Positions 35,300 to 47,348 of a stretch of DNA of 64,000 bases are shown piece by piece. Below the pieces are notes generated by a model. That model was not told where the DNA came from. It was given only the letters and a program-made list of their open reading frames with translations, and made no database searches. The translations under genes and the position numbers were made by a program. Numbering within the stretch: the stretch's first letter is position 1; every line of letters starts with the position of its first letter. This DNA is from Pipra filicauda (Eukaryota > Chordata > Aves > Passeriformes > Pipridae), in assembly GCF_003945595.2 (NCBI RefSeq), contig NW_024104509.1, forward strand, positions 620,001-684,000, read 5' to 3'.

Positions 35300-37430
35300 T
35301 GTACCAGCTGTGGGACATTGACTCTGACAGAACACTGTGGTTTATTATTAGGCTGTTCTGCTCTTCTTTTTTTTAAAGGTCAAAATGAATGACCTTTACA
35401 AGGATATTCTCTTTTGACCCAGCTAAATATCTCCTATTCTTTTCTAGAAACTGAGAAACTGAATCCCACCATATCATTACTTGAACTAAACTTCACTGCA
35501 GCTCTGAAGCTATCACAGTGCTCTTGCACACACAGTTTATTCAAGGGATTGTCAAACTGGACAGGTGGGGAAAGACTGAAAAATATTTTTTTTTTCTCTT
35601 TTCTCATTTGGGCTTGTGCATCGTTATTGAGACAATGGCAAAGTTTCTTGAAACCTAGTACTGTTAGACTTTAACTGTGACGGCAAAATGAATCAAGGAA
35701 AAAATGAGTAAAATTTTAGTTCCATTTAACACAATGTCCCTATGTTTCCTTTATTTTTGCTTAAGTCATCTTCATTTGAGCTCCCAAAATTTTCAATCTG
35801 ATTTGAGAGAAAGATTAAATGAATCCTCAAAAATATTCAGGGTGAAAAACATAGGTCCATGTGGAAAGTATGGTCCTCTTCACATTCTCGTTGCTTATTC
35901 TGGAAAATGTAAAGTTTATTCAAAAAAACCTACAAAACCCTCTACAAAACCTGAGGACATATGAGCAAAGATATGGTCATGTATAAAGAGGCATGCCTTT
36001 AACATAAAAACATTTGAATTGCCTTATAATTCTTCTATAATTTCATTCAGATCCACAACTGTATTATAAGAGTCCTTTCTAGTATATATTTATCCTCTTT
36101 GTGCTGTCCACCTTGCTTTCTCTACCTGCTCCTTATGGAAAATGGACCTTTATGTCAGGTATTGCAAGCAGTTAGTGTTCAGAATGATAAATGATGGTTT
36201 ATTTCCTTAATTTTAAATCTCATTTATTCATCCTTTTCTATGAGTAAAAAGGGGACTTAAAAACTTCTATTTTTAAGTTGCTACTGAAGTAGGTCTCTGT
36301 GTACATTTGTAATACCCTTAACTTTTACATAATGATTTCTACAAGGATTGTGTATTTACGGTATATTTTGTAATTGGGCCATAGCACAATAAGTGCAGGA
36401 AGGAATGCAGAAGAAAATTAAGTGCCATGGTTGTTTGTAACTGCAAGCACATTCCTTTTAGAAGATGACCTGTCTGCCTTTTACTATGCATGTGATTTGA
36501 ATGTGATCCAACCGAAATGTGACTTAGTTTGTTAGATTTTATTCTGTGCATGGCATTGTCCTTACAAAACTGATACTATCATGAATGAAAACACAAAACC
36601 AGGTTACTTATCTCCAAGAGGTAATTGCATTGAAAACAATATACAAATTAGCAAAAAAATACTAGACCAATCCCATTTTGAAGATTTATGTGAACTGTAA
36701 ATTCCAGGAAAGTATAGGCATGCTGGGAAGTGAATCACACTCTCCAGTAACCATTAATTCCCACTCTAATTATCTTGTAACAATGATAGTATTATTTTAC
36801 AAACAAATAGCTAGATTGTGAATTTGGCGTGCTTAAGAACATATGTGATAATGAATAATTTTTGCTTGCTTCTAAACAACCTGAAATTTCACATATAGAT
36901 GATGCTTAAAAAGGTATCCTACCTCTTCCCATGATGCTCTAATTCTGTACTCTAAATGCTATAGCATTTTCATATTTAGAAGATCTGTTCTCTTCTGCTG
37001 ATGATTTCTCTTCTGTCTTTTGCATATCCCATTCTTGCTTTTTTCCCCCTTTCCATATTCTGAGACCTTTATATATATATATATCTGCAGAGCTGCATTG
37101 AGGTCCTTTAAGTAATATTTTTAAAGCGTGTATTATTGTTTTTCTCAACCAGTACATTTTTACTAATTTTGTTCACTCTGTATTTAGGAAAAGGAAAATA
37201 CGCAGGATATGTCAATGGCTGCTGATGGGAGATTGCTCTTATTATTGGGTGTGGTATGTAATAGTAAACTGAACCAGATGCTATTTGAATATGTAATTTG
37301 CTACAGCATATATTATCTGTACGTAAAGAAGCACGTGTTCCATTTTGAATTTTCATCAGAAATAGACCTCATTCCATATCCAGTTTCTGTCCTGGACAGA
37401 CTTCTGACCAGTTTATCACTATGTGGGTAT
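35300..37430 (-). other. PCSK5: PCSK5 15.7-kb intron, unique part
   Basis: AT-rich. A short (AT)n tract lies at 37070-37086. No other feature seen. Confidence 0.5.
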
Positions 37431-37439
37431 AACCAAAAC

Positions 37440-38210
37440 TGTGTAATCTACACTCACCATGTCATTTCTGATGGACTGTTAATAAGGGATCATTTGCAGC
37501 AGCTGCCCAGACCACACCTGACACCTCAGGCTACAAGCTGGGTGTTAAAGAACTCTGCAAGGAGTGTTTCTTTGGCTTCACATCTATGACTCTGCTGTGA
37601 TAACTCCCCTCTAGGGAGGCGTTGCACCTTCACACCCAGCCTGAGGGGTCATCTCTGCTAATGGGCCATACTGGACTGGCATAATAGGCAGCTCAACACC
37701 TAGACCATAAAATACTTCAAATATATCCAATGATTCACAGAGTTAGATCACCCATTGTGAAACTCCCTACCCTGGGGGAGGCACTGGGCATTTCCACCTA
37801 AACCTGAGCATATATAATCTTGGGATTTTGGGACTTCTGATACCACCCGTTGGATCCAGAGGAGGCCCAGAACTCCAACAGGACTGCCATTGCCACTCTC
37901 AACAAGACTGCAATCATTACTTCAACAGAACTGAGACCATCATCTGGACCAACAGGTTTCCCTTCCTCTTTGCACCCACAGGGGCCACATGGTGTTCAGC
38001 ACAGAGGTTAACAAACACCGTTCTGTTCTTGTTGCAGGGTGCAGGGTTACACATCCGTCTTTGTGGGTTAAAACCAGTTTTCTCTGTATCATTGTATTTA
38101 TTGTAATTTTTTTTTTGTAAATTGCAACTCTGACCTGTACTCTCTCTTGAGTTGGGTTCATTTCTCCCACCAGTTTACTTTTAAACCAGCACACTTTTCA
38201 TAAAAATATG
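37440..38210 (+). mobile_element. LTR family L1, copy 3
   Basis: Shares CTCAGGCTACAAGCTGG, GATAACTCCCCTCTAGGGAG, ACACCCAGCCTGAG and GTGAAACTCCCTACCCTGGG with the other L1 copies or close variants. It has a TATA box (GAGCATATATAATC) at about 37807. The 3' part differs from copy 2 and resembles the element at 34225, so this may be a recombinant or a subfamily. Plus orientation, antisense to PCSK5. Confidence 0.6.
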
Positions 38211-41200
38211 ACAGACTAAACCAAGGAATTAACTGTTTTTAGAGTGCAGCATTTCAGTGATCAGTGTTTTGCAGAACTTGGAAAACATCTGATCCAGTTG
38301 AAATGGTATGTGTATTGACTTGGTGAATTAAGCTTACACTAGTGTGTTTCCTGGCTTCCAAAGTCATTTCATCATCTAGTACATGAGAAAAAATACAGAT
38401 GTTTCACAATAGAAACACAGAGTTCAGTTGCTGGTTTAGTTTCTTTTTCCTTTCTCCCTTTCTTAGCTTACCCTGTCTTTTTAAAAGCCTGAATAACAGA
38501 CATAGTCTGTTGCATTTTTTCAGACTGCATATGACTTTTTAGGGATTCCTGATATGAGCTGAACTTTGCCCAGCAGAATATACCCACAAAGTAAATATAA
38601 TTCGAAAAAGTCTCTTTTTTAATAGAATGTTTTGTTTGCTGGAGTGTTTGCTTATAAAAATTCGTAAGACGGATCTGTCATTCATCCTTGCATAAGAAAT
38701 GAAGGGAAAGCTTCAATATGGAAAAAAAAAAATACATTCCACATTCACAAAGGTTTTAACACCAGATGGACTCGTCTCTCAAATTGCAAAGGAATTTGCA
38801 AAAGACTTTGGGTTGATTTCTCCATTGCAGGTTCTGATGTACTGCCCTTTAATTTGTGTTAGCCTTGGAACTAACAAAACAAGTCTCTTTCCCAGAAATC
38901 ACATTGTTCCAAATTGTATGTCAACACAGTCACTAAACCCACAGTGAAACCCGCTGAATCCATGTGACTGTAAGAGCCAAAGATAAATGGTTTCATTATT
39001 TGTAAATACAATTCAAGGTCTAATACCTCATCTCTCTAATAGTACTTTTCTAAAGAAAAAGAGTAAATAGAAAAGTAACATAGTAAAAGCTGATGTAAAG
39101 TACTAGATTTGGAAATTTTGGTTATTGTCCTAGTTGTATTGTATTCCTGCATTGTCTGGAGCAGGCCACGTACTGAGGATGAGCTTGGTGATATGATATC
39201 TTCATTCCTGTGACAAGGGCAAGGTTTTTTATTTAATACTTGGCCTCCTAGGCCCAGCTCAATCTCACAAAGCAGGGGGAGTAGTAATCATGTAGCCTGT
39301 GTTCTTTAATCAGATTCTTTAATTCAGGCAAGCTCTGCCAGGGTGCTGCACCAATGTAAATGTGTTGAGGATGCTGAGCACTCAGTGGAAGAAGTGTATA
39401 TTGATAAATGGGCAGACAGGATGAGAGTCAAACGTCTAATATCAGCCGCAACCTTGCCCACACTGGCTGGTGAGCAAACATGAAAGTATTCTAATATCAT
39501 CTGCAACCCAGACAAGCTTCTTGGATGATGCCTGTGCTGCATGACAGGCTACCTGTAGGAGGCGTGTCCAGGGTGCAGGGGACACACTGAGGGCGAGGAA
39601 GCCCAGGAGACATGCACCGGAATAGACAACCCCACTGGTCACAAGGTCACATGGTTTTAAGGGATAAAAAGAACGATGGCTTTGAATTAAAGCCTCCTTG
39701 ATTGCCACCTCATTGGAGAGCTGACTCCATTTATTATATAAAGACCCCACGTTACTGCTACCCTTAGAAAAGGAGTGTGACAACAGATGAGATGGAAGAT
39801 CCTTGTATTTTGCTAAGAAAAAATAACCCTGGAGGAAATCAAAGTGTATTTTAAAAAAACTAAAAAACAAAGAAACAAACAAACAAACAGAGTAAAATTG
39901 GATAAAATATTTGTAGATTTGTCCAGGTTAACAAGTGAAAAACTTGGAAAGATGCTATGGATTTTGTCCCTTTGTATGAAAGAAAAAGTACTTTTTCTGT
40001 CCCCATGATCTTTGAAGTAAAGAATAGAAAAGATGAGACCCTGCAGATATGCTTAAAAAGAGATGGAGAGGACTCACTTGTTCTGGGCCCAGGGATGTTT
40101 TCTGTACAGGTATGAATACCAGAATCTTCACTGACAGTAAGCTTCAAGGAGCACAGATACGTTTTCATTTTATCCGTGCTTGTACTAATCCTACGGAATA
40201 GTGTAGACAAGGATAGTGACTGCCTTTCCTAAATTTTATTGGTTTTCAGAAAGATTTAGATGAGGAAGAAAATAATTGTAAGAGATTGTGAAACTTTTGG
40301 ATTTTTGGCTTGGTTTGGTTTTTGGTTTTGTTTCCCCCCCCGCCCCTTTGAAATTTTTCAAAATATTATCGGAGTGTGAAACATACTCCAGTCTCTAACC
40401 AGGAACTATCCTGTTGGTGTGATGCATTGCTAGAGCTAAATGTGTTTTAGTCCTGCCTGCCTAAATCCTGTATTTTTTGTTAAGGATTTTTAGCATGCAA
40501 CAAGGATTTTCAGACAGTTGGAAATCTGGACTCAGCTGACATCTGTTCCCTGACTGCATCATCAAAAGAAATTAATGACTGACAGCCTAGCCAAAAACTC
40601 AATTATTTAGATTCTGTTCTTAATTAGACAATGAAAATTACTATTATGAGAACTGGATGATCTTAGAATGTTTTAACAGGAAACTTCACAAAATGTAGAT
40701 AAGTGTAGTTATTAAGAGTATAACTTCAGGAAAGACAGTAACAACTACATTAACATTTTTACTTGAAGACTACTAGTATTTGGAAGCCTATCCTTGACAG
40801 AAAAGGCTCAGGATTTCAACAAGTTCAACATCATTTTCCCAGCAGTTATATGGTACAGCAGCTGCCACACTGAAGGAATCGCAGCAAGTCTATTCACAAA
40901 AAGGTCTAGAGCCACCAGCCATGTTCCCTGGCATCCCATCTCCAGCTGCAGCAGGAATCCTGCGACTTTGGAGCAGTCACTAATACTCAAGCCAGTACAG
41001 CTCTGAGAGAGATGTATCTTGCAGTTTGAAATGCCCCTAAGACAAACATATTTTTAGTACTGGGAGGAAAGAGAAATGGTATGCAAGATAGAGAGAAAGT
41101 AGTTTCACAGCACAGCAATATATCATTGATTGTATATATCAGCAATGCTGATATATACAGAACTGCATCAGATGTCTGCTCAAAGGAAAAAAGCTGACAA

Positions 41201-42235
41201 GAAGCCACCTTGTTTTACAGTGTGAGAAAGAAATAACCAATACATAGACCAGACTGCAGATATGCTCTTCCCATGGCACTGATGTAGACAGTCTCAAATT
41301 GAAAAAAAATACTTGCTTATATGCATTAAACACAAGGAAATGAATATAGGAGATCAACTTTCTAGTAATATTTCTCATTTTTAGTTCTGTGGGTTTTTTT
41401 GAAATGAAGAAAAGTTATTCCTTTTGAAACAACATTTCTCCATCAGATAGGCAATGAATAGAAATGGTAAATATTTTTCCTGAAAATATTTGTCACTGTA
41501 TTTTAATTTTTAGTACAAGATCACACAGTTCTAAGGATAGTCATTCTTTGATGTGTTTCATTCAAATAAAGACATAGGGATCAGAAGAAAATGTATATTT
41601 GATTCAAAAATACAGCTATTAATCTGGTCTCTTGCTTCATTCAGTGAACATCCCTGTCAGATACTTTTCATTTGTTCTTAAAGACCCTTAGTGATGTAAA
41701 TCCCTAAATCTCCCAGAATATTCTACTATTGCTCCATTATTCTATTTGAAAGTTCCATTTATTCCATTAGCAATTTCATTTGGTAACGTAAACATTCAAT
41801 TGTACTTTATATAACTGGCATAATGGGAATGACAAATATTCTACATATATACTCTTCATTTAAAGCTTTCTTCATAAATTTGTGACAGTACTGTGATGCT
41901 TCTGAGGGAAAATAATTTTTAAAACTATTACAAAGCATTCCCCTCAACATCTTTAGTTTTAAAAGCATTTTTCTTCCAAATAGTTTTTGGATTATTTGGG
42001 CCTTTTTGGAACAGAGAATTGCTTTTCCCATGCTAGGGATGAGGGCACCAAGAAAGAACTGATTATTTTGTGAAGATTGTGGTAGCAGAATGCCAGAATA
42101 TAGTTCTACAGCCCATGTTTGGTCTCTCAGAAAGCAGTGCATGTCTATCTAGGGAAGAGCAGGGAAAAGAAAAGAGAGAGCTTTTTTTAGCATACACTAC
42201 CCCCACACAGAGCCACATATTAGATTATTTTCAAA
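38211..42235 (-). other. PCSK5: PCSK5 15.7-kb intron, unique part
   Basis: AT-rich intron with an A/C repeat near 39870 and the strong palindrome at 41131-41159. No other feature seen. Confidence 0.5.
41131..41159. repeat. 29-bp perfect palindrome
   Basis: TGTATATATCAGCA (41131-41144), a single central A, then its exact reverse complement TGCTGATATATACA (41146-41159). Confidence 0.95.
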
Positions 42236-42375
42236 GAATCACAGAATACGCCAAGTTTGAAGAGACCCATGAGGATCATCGAGTTCAACTTATATTGACT
42301 TCTATGTAGGGAACCAATAGCCACAAAGCTACTCTAAGACACAGCCCATAAGGCTCCAACTAGTTTAGATTGGAA
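42233..42375 (-). mobile_element. CR1 3' end, short, minus
   Basis: The sequence AATCACAGAATACGCCAAG, then GAGGATCATCGAGTTCAAC, is the reverse complement of a CR1 tail. It is strongly truncated and lies 330 nt downstream (in transcript sense) of exon f. Confidence 0.7.
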
Positions 42376-42701
42376 GGAAATCCCAGTACCCTAATCTATT
42401 ATCTATATTTTACCCTTTTCATATGTTTTGTCTTTTTATCTGTTATATTTCTAATCTTTTATCTATTCAGATAAGATAACTCACAGATAAGAAACACGTT
42501 ATATTGAAATGTTATGCTATTTGCAGGAAGATGGATTTCACTCTGTGAAACCAATGGGTTTGGTCATTTATACTTTTAAAATTACAGCAAGTTTGACAAC
42601 AGTGCAATTTCACTTGATCTGCAAGATCTTGCTATACTATTTCAAATTGTTTAGTAGTCTTCAAAGAAACAGAAAAGATTATGGAATCTGTTGCAACTTA
42701 C

Positions 42702-42902
42702 GGCTCCAGAACTTTCCCACTGACTGAGAATTTCTTGGATTCAGACACTGCCCATGAGATAACTGGAAACTGTTTTTGCACCCAGTACAGTTCTCATAAC
42801 TGTACCCAACACAGGTTGCACAGTTCCTGTGGCAAGGTTCGCATTCTCTAGAGATGTCGTCAGTGAAGAAGCCGTCTCCACACTCACTCACACATGTGCC
42901 AC
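42702..42902 (-). CDS. PCSK5: PCSK5 exon f: furin-like repeat and spacer
   Basis: A 201-nt exon in phase 1-1. It opens GTCVSECGDGFF, continues with CEPCHRNCATC and NCTGCKNS, and closes with a cysteine-free spacer ending GKFWS. The GKFW landmark in the spacer is shared with the mammalian protein. NCT is a possible N-glycosylation site. The acceptor is TATGTCTATTGCAG and the donor is GCC|GTAAGTTG. A 15.7 kb intron follows. Confidence 0.92.
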
Positions 42903-44046
42903 CTGCAATAGACATAGCATATGTCTATTCATCATACTGTTATCATACTGACCCCTGTCAACCCTGCAAGGAGGTACCTCATGTATAGCTTATCTCTGTC
43001 TCCAGCAAGAAATGGTTTAAGGAAAAGAACCAGTATATAAGAACACATGTTATTTTTTGCAGCTACATGAACTCTAATTTTTTTAGTATGAAACCTAAAT
43101 TCAGTTCAGTTGCTTACGCAAGCTTCACAAACTTCAAACCAATCTGCACTTAAATTTATATCATGCTGGACTTTAATCAGTATGCTAAATCCTAGTACAT
43201 ACAAATCTTATGGAAGTCCAGGTCTGGATAAAAGTTTTGTGGTTGAGTCCCAATTATTATACAGTCCCAATAGAAAATCAATTTTAGATATATGCAGATT
43301 TTTGGGATCTCTAGTTTCTACTGAGTATAAAATTAAACTCAGGTAATCCTGATTCAGTTTAAGGATTGGCATACCAAAGGTCCTGGAAGTTGTTACACTG
43401 TTAGCTTTTTCAACTTCCTCTGATTTCAATTAATAAAATTGTAGACCAACAGATCACCTCTGGTTGTGACCACAGTTTTCCATGAATGTGATGCCACTAC
43501 TAGGCACCTTCAGCAGGCAATGCAAAAGAATACTATAATCTCAGAAATTCCTGTGATTAATTTTTGGCACCATGTCTGAACCAGACCCGCCTGATTTATG
43601 GCTTCTTAATAAAGCTAAGAAACTCCTAGTCTTGTGTGAACCTGGTGTGGAATTTAGTGGTTTTAACTGAACTTATTTCAGAGTGTTTAAGGCTTGTTAC
43701 TCCACATGCATCTGAAAGTCAAACTAGACTTGTGAATAGAAAGGAAACATTTAAGTGTCTTTCCATAGTTAAAGACAAAATCTGAATCAAATACAAAACT
43801 TTTTTATATACCCCAAAGAGTGGAAATTCAAATATATGGATCCTTTGAATCAAATTACACCACTGGCTAACATAACCACCCTACATTAGTTCAAATGCTT
43901 GATTTTGCAAAAGGCTAACTCCCCTCAGCCTCCACTGTCTGACATAGAATAGATTTAAGAATTCAAGAATTTGGATTCAGAATCTTTCCCTAAAGAAAAG
44001 GTCTAAAATATTTTTGTAGATATGCCATACTTGGTACTTTGCTTAC

Positions 44047-44189
44047 CTGAGAGATAAAAGCCTTCCTTACAGGAGTCACATTTGTCCTTGTCACAGCTAT
44101 CACAGTTGCTAGGACAATCTCTACACTGCAGAGAACCTTCATCTCTGTAGGTGTTTTCTGGGCAGTATTTATAGCAATACTGCTTATAC
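44047..44189 (-). CDS. PCSK5: PCSK5 exon e: furin-like repeat
   Basis: A 143-nt exon entering in phase 2 and leaving in phase 1. It reads YKQYCYKYCPENTYRDEG, then CRDCPSNCDSCDKDKC and SCKEGFYLS. The CPE-TY and SNC-SCD features match mammalian PC5/6B. The acceptor is TTCTACTTTATCTTGCAG and the donor is CAG|GTAAGC. Its 857-nt predecessor intron is unusually short next to the 12.6 kb one before it, so exons d, e and f form a compact cluster. Confidence 0.92.
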
Positions 44190-45003
44190 CTGCAAGATAA
44201 AGTAGAACATCATTAGTAAGTTCTTTTGAGGCCATTGAGTTTGTTTTCTGTGTGTTTCTAGGAGTGGTAATCATAAAGTTCTAATGTCATCCTAGTGAAC
44301 AGAAATAATTCCTATAATGAGGATTCAAATTGTATTTGTGGTTATGTTACTTATTCAACTGACAAAGACATGTTTTCTAATCTCATGATTCTTAACTAAT
44401 TTCATTTTTAAATGAAAGCACAAAAATGAACACATGCTTAATTAGAAATTACTGTATTGCTGTTGTAAAGAGCTGATGGCTTGTGAAAACATATAATCCA
44501 ATGCTGTAGTTTGTAGATAGATTGTAACCAACACTTTCTTTTGTCATGGTAATTTTTACAGAGATCTCTTAACTGTCTCTTTGAAAAGCAGTAGAGTTCT
44601 TTTCTCTCCACTTAAGTTAAGCTTTTAATGAATTATTTTTTCCTTTACATAAGCTCCATACATTTTTATGTCTAATGAACAGCACATACCAGAACTGGAC
44701 ACAATATACTAAGAGCAAACTAGTTGAAATCCAGTCCCAAAGCACTATTTAATTTTTAGACCCATTCTTCATAGTCCTCTCTTCATTTATGTAAAGTTCA
44801 CATCAGTCCCTAAGGTTAAACAAGCCTTAATTCTGAGTGATTGGTGAGTTTCCAGCATTTCCCAAGTCTTTTCCAAAGTTACTGTTCTCAGATAGGCAAT
44901 TTAAGGAATGAGACAACATACAGAGCACAGGTCTATGTTGTGTACCAGGTGTTTTTGCTTTAGAAAAAAGTGTAGGCATGAAAAGCTATGCAGCTATACT
45001 TAC

Positions 45004-45046
45004 ATATAATAGTTCTGAATGCATGTTATACAGGTTCTTGGATCAT
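45004..45046 (-). CDS. PCSK5: PCSK5 exon d: 43-nt micro-exon
   Basis: A 43-nt exon with acceptor TTTTTAATTTCAG and donor TATAT|GTAAGTA. It reads DDPRTCITCIQNYY and ends with two bases of a Met codon completed by the next exon (phase 1 to phase 2). Mammalian PC5/6B has DDPGTC followed by a Gly-Tyr-Tyr sequence here. It lies 12.6 kb downstream of the previous exon and could not be found by reading-frame length alone. It was located by the splice consensus, the phase and the DDP-TC landmark. Confidence 0.88.
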
Positions 45047-46384
45047 CTGAAATTAAAAATATAAAATTCTGTAAATAATTTTCAGAGTTAAAACCAGAAT
45101 GTTAAAAAGAATTATTGCTACAACATTTTTATTTTAATATTTCTAACACTAAAATAACTACAACCATAACAAGAACATTGTTGTCTCTGAATCTCTGTTT
45201 ACAGTTTTTTTGGAGATACACTCTTCCACAATCAAATTCTGGCCTCTATGTTCATAGGTTCATAAAAATCTGTGGCTTTTTAGTCCTCATTATGAACCCC
45301 AATAGGTACCTAGAAGATGATGAATGCTTAGGAAGTGATGATCTGAAAAACAGAATGTTCACAGGGGCTCAGATTGGGTCAAATGAACTCCTAAAAGGAG
45401 ATTTAACTTATCTAAATTTGTAATTTCATCCTCTTTATTTGTTGCAGAGATAAGTTAAAAGCATTTGACACTTCTAAAAGCAAACTTTTCAAGGACATCT
45501 AAGCAGTCAGTTTAACCTTAAAAATACTGAGCTAGACAAGCACCTTTCTGTATTTGGGGAGGGGGTAGTGGTGGGGGAGGTGTAAGCCTTTTGGGGAAAT
45601 TTTCTCATCAGAAAATTAATTTTTGTATTCAAAAATTTTGTTGAATGAACAGGAACATTTAAAACTGCTAAAATTATGGATGTGGCTTCATGCTCACAAC
45701 ATAAAGAATATTTTCTATAACCTTCCTTCTATTGTTGCCTATTAGCTTTCTTTTCTTTCACCTTAACCAAAGTTCCCAAAGGGAGCAGAATGGAAGAAAA
45801 TATAACAAGTGGGGTGAATGTATTTATAAATTGTTCTACTATGAAATGCCTATAAATTATTTTTGGTATTAACAGTACACATAGTGCAAAATTTTCACTG
45901 CATCTGTTAGAACTGTGTTTACAATAAAACACACTTCACACATGCAAACTCATTAGGCAACACACACTTGGTTTTGCAACTAGTTCTAGCAATTTATCTG
46001 TGAGGTGTAAGGTTTTACCCAGAAATGTTGCAGATCTGTTAAAATATTCCCTTTAGTGTTTAAAGCACAAAGAGAAACAGCAATGACCTGATCTACTGTT
46101 CTTTGCTCTCTATGAAGTCTTGTTTTAATTCCAGGTAAAAGGCATTTGGTTTGTCCAGGGCTTCATTTTGAGTGATTTATGAAATATTAATATTGTTTCT
46201 AAATGAGGAGACTTCTTGAGATATTATTTTCCTCAATTCACTTGTGTGGTTTTTTGCATTTGAAGTGTTTACATAGTATTGTTAGGAGCCAGTGATAAAT
46301 AAGAGTATTTATACCTTTTGAAAATTATTATAATATTGGTACATACAGTCCTTCTCTTTTGTTGATGGAAAAAAAATAGAGTAC
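45047..46384 (-). other. PCSK5: PCSK5 12.6-kb intron, 3' part
   Basis: AT-rich, with a short G-rich run at 45555-45580. No other feature seen. Confidence 0.5.
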
Positions 46385-47348
46385 TGTCATAGGTTTACTT
46401 ATTCTAAAAATCCAAGCAGAAATTTTCCTTTCCCCTGTCCTGCTGTAAAAGAAGGATGTTGAACGAGGGAGGGGGAAGAGGTAATTGACTATACAAAAGA
46501 ACTAGCTGGCAGACTTGCACTCCAGGCTGATGGACCTTCCAAAACTGCAGGATGGGGGTAGAAGTTTTTCTCCTCCTCTCCTTGCAAACGGGGGGCACTT
46601 CACTCTTTGCCTTAACGGGGGCAAGGTGTGTGTTGGAAAAGCTCTGAGGCTGTTTTGCTCTTGACCTGGTCATCTGGCTGTTCTCCGGCCTCGGCTTACC
46701 TATGGTCTGCTCTGTTGCCAGCCGGACCTGCTCAGATTTCATGGGAGAAGTTTGGTTCATCCTGCAGAGGAACCTTTTGGGGAGGGGGTCGTTTTTCTTT
46801 TTCCCTCCTCTGATCCTGTGTTTTGGCAGCAGTTTGTGCTCATCGAGGAAAGGGGGAAGTCCCAGCCACAGCCAGCCGCAGACAATATGAGTTTCGTGGG
46901 AAAGAAACCGCCCTTCTTTCCCCTTTTCCCCCTTCCCTCCTCTGTGGGGGGGAAATCGCCATTTTCAGCTTTTCCTGCGATCCAGAGCCCAACAGCGCAC
47001 CCTGCTGACCAACACCACGCGCTGCAGGCTCTGCTCCTCCAGTGATCCAACGGTGCCCCTGCCAACTGTGATCAGAATTGTGCCAGAGGACAGAGAAGTA
47101 TCAAACTGTTTCCTTTTTGAAGGGGACTTTTGGTTACAGGATTATTGTTTAATTGTTTTTATGTTCTTTTGTTGTTCTGCCAATACACATATATCCTTTA
47201 ATAAAGGGTTGTTATTTTCCCTTTTTCCGTACTTCCTCGATTGGAGCCTCTTAATTTTGGATTTACAATTACTGAGAGAGAGGAGTTTGGTCTACCGCAT
47301 AACTCATCCTCCTTAGCAAAACACTTCAGTCTCCTTTAAACTGAGACA
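46385..47348 (+). mobile_element. Solo LTR family L2, copy 2
   Basis: The second copy of the element at 28861. It starts TGTCATAGGTTTACTTATTC and has AATAAA at 47200-47205. The final block is CTCATCCTCCTTAGCAAAAC. It differs from copy 1 by substitutions and several small indels. Same plus orientation, antisense to PCSK5, 17.5 kb from copy 1. Confidence 0.75.

Noticed and set aside
39442..39882. 146-codon open frame on the minus strand
   Set aside because: Low-complexity start (phenylalanine-rich from an A-rich tract), no recognisable domain, within a long intron. Probably a chance frame.
41131..41159. Palindrome as a microRNA precursor
   Set aside because: The loop is one base and the arm only 14 bp, too small for a pre-miRNA hairpin. 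Kept only as a structural finding.
43990..44274. 94-codon minus-strand frame overlapping exon e
   Set aside because: It is in a different frame from the furin-like reading and runs through the splice sites. The exon in the other frame has the cysteine pattern and phase match.
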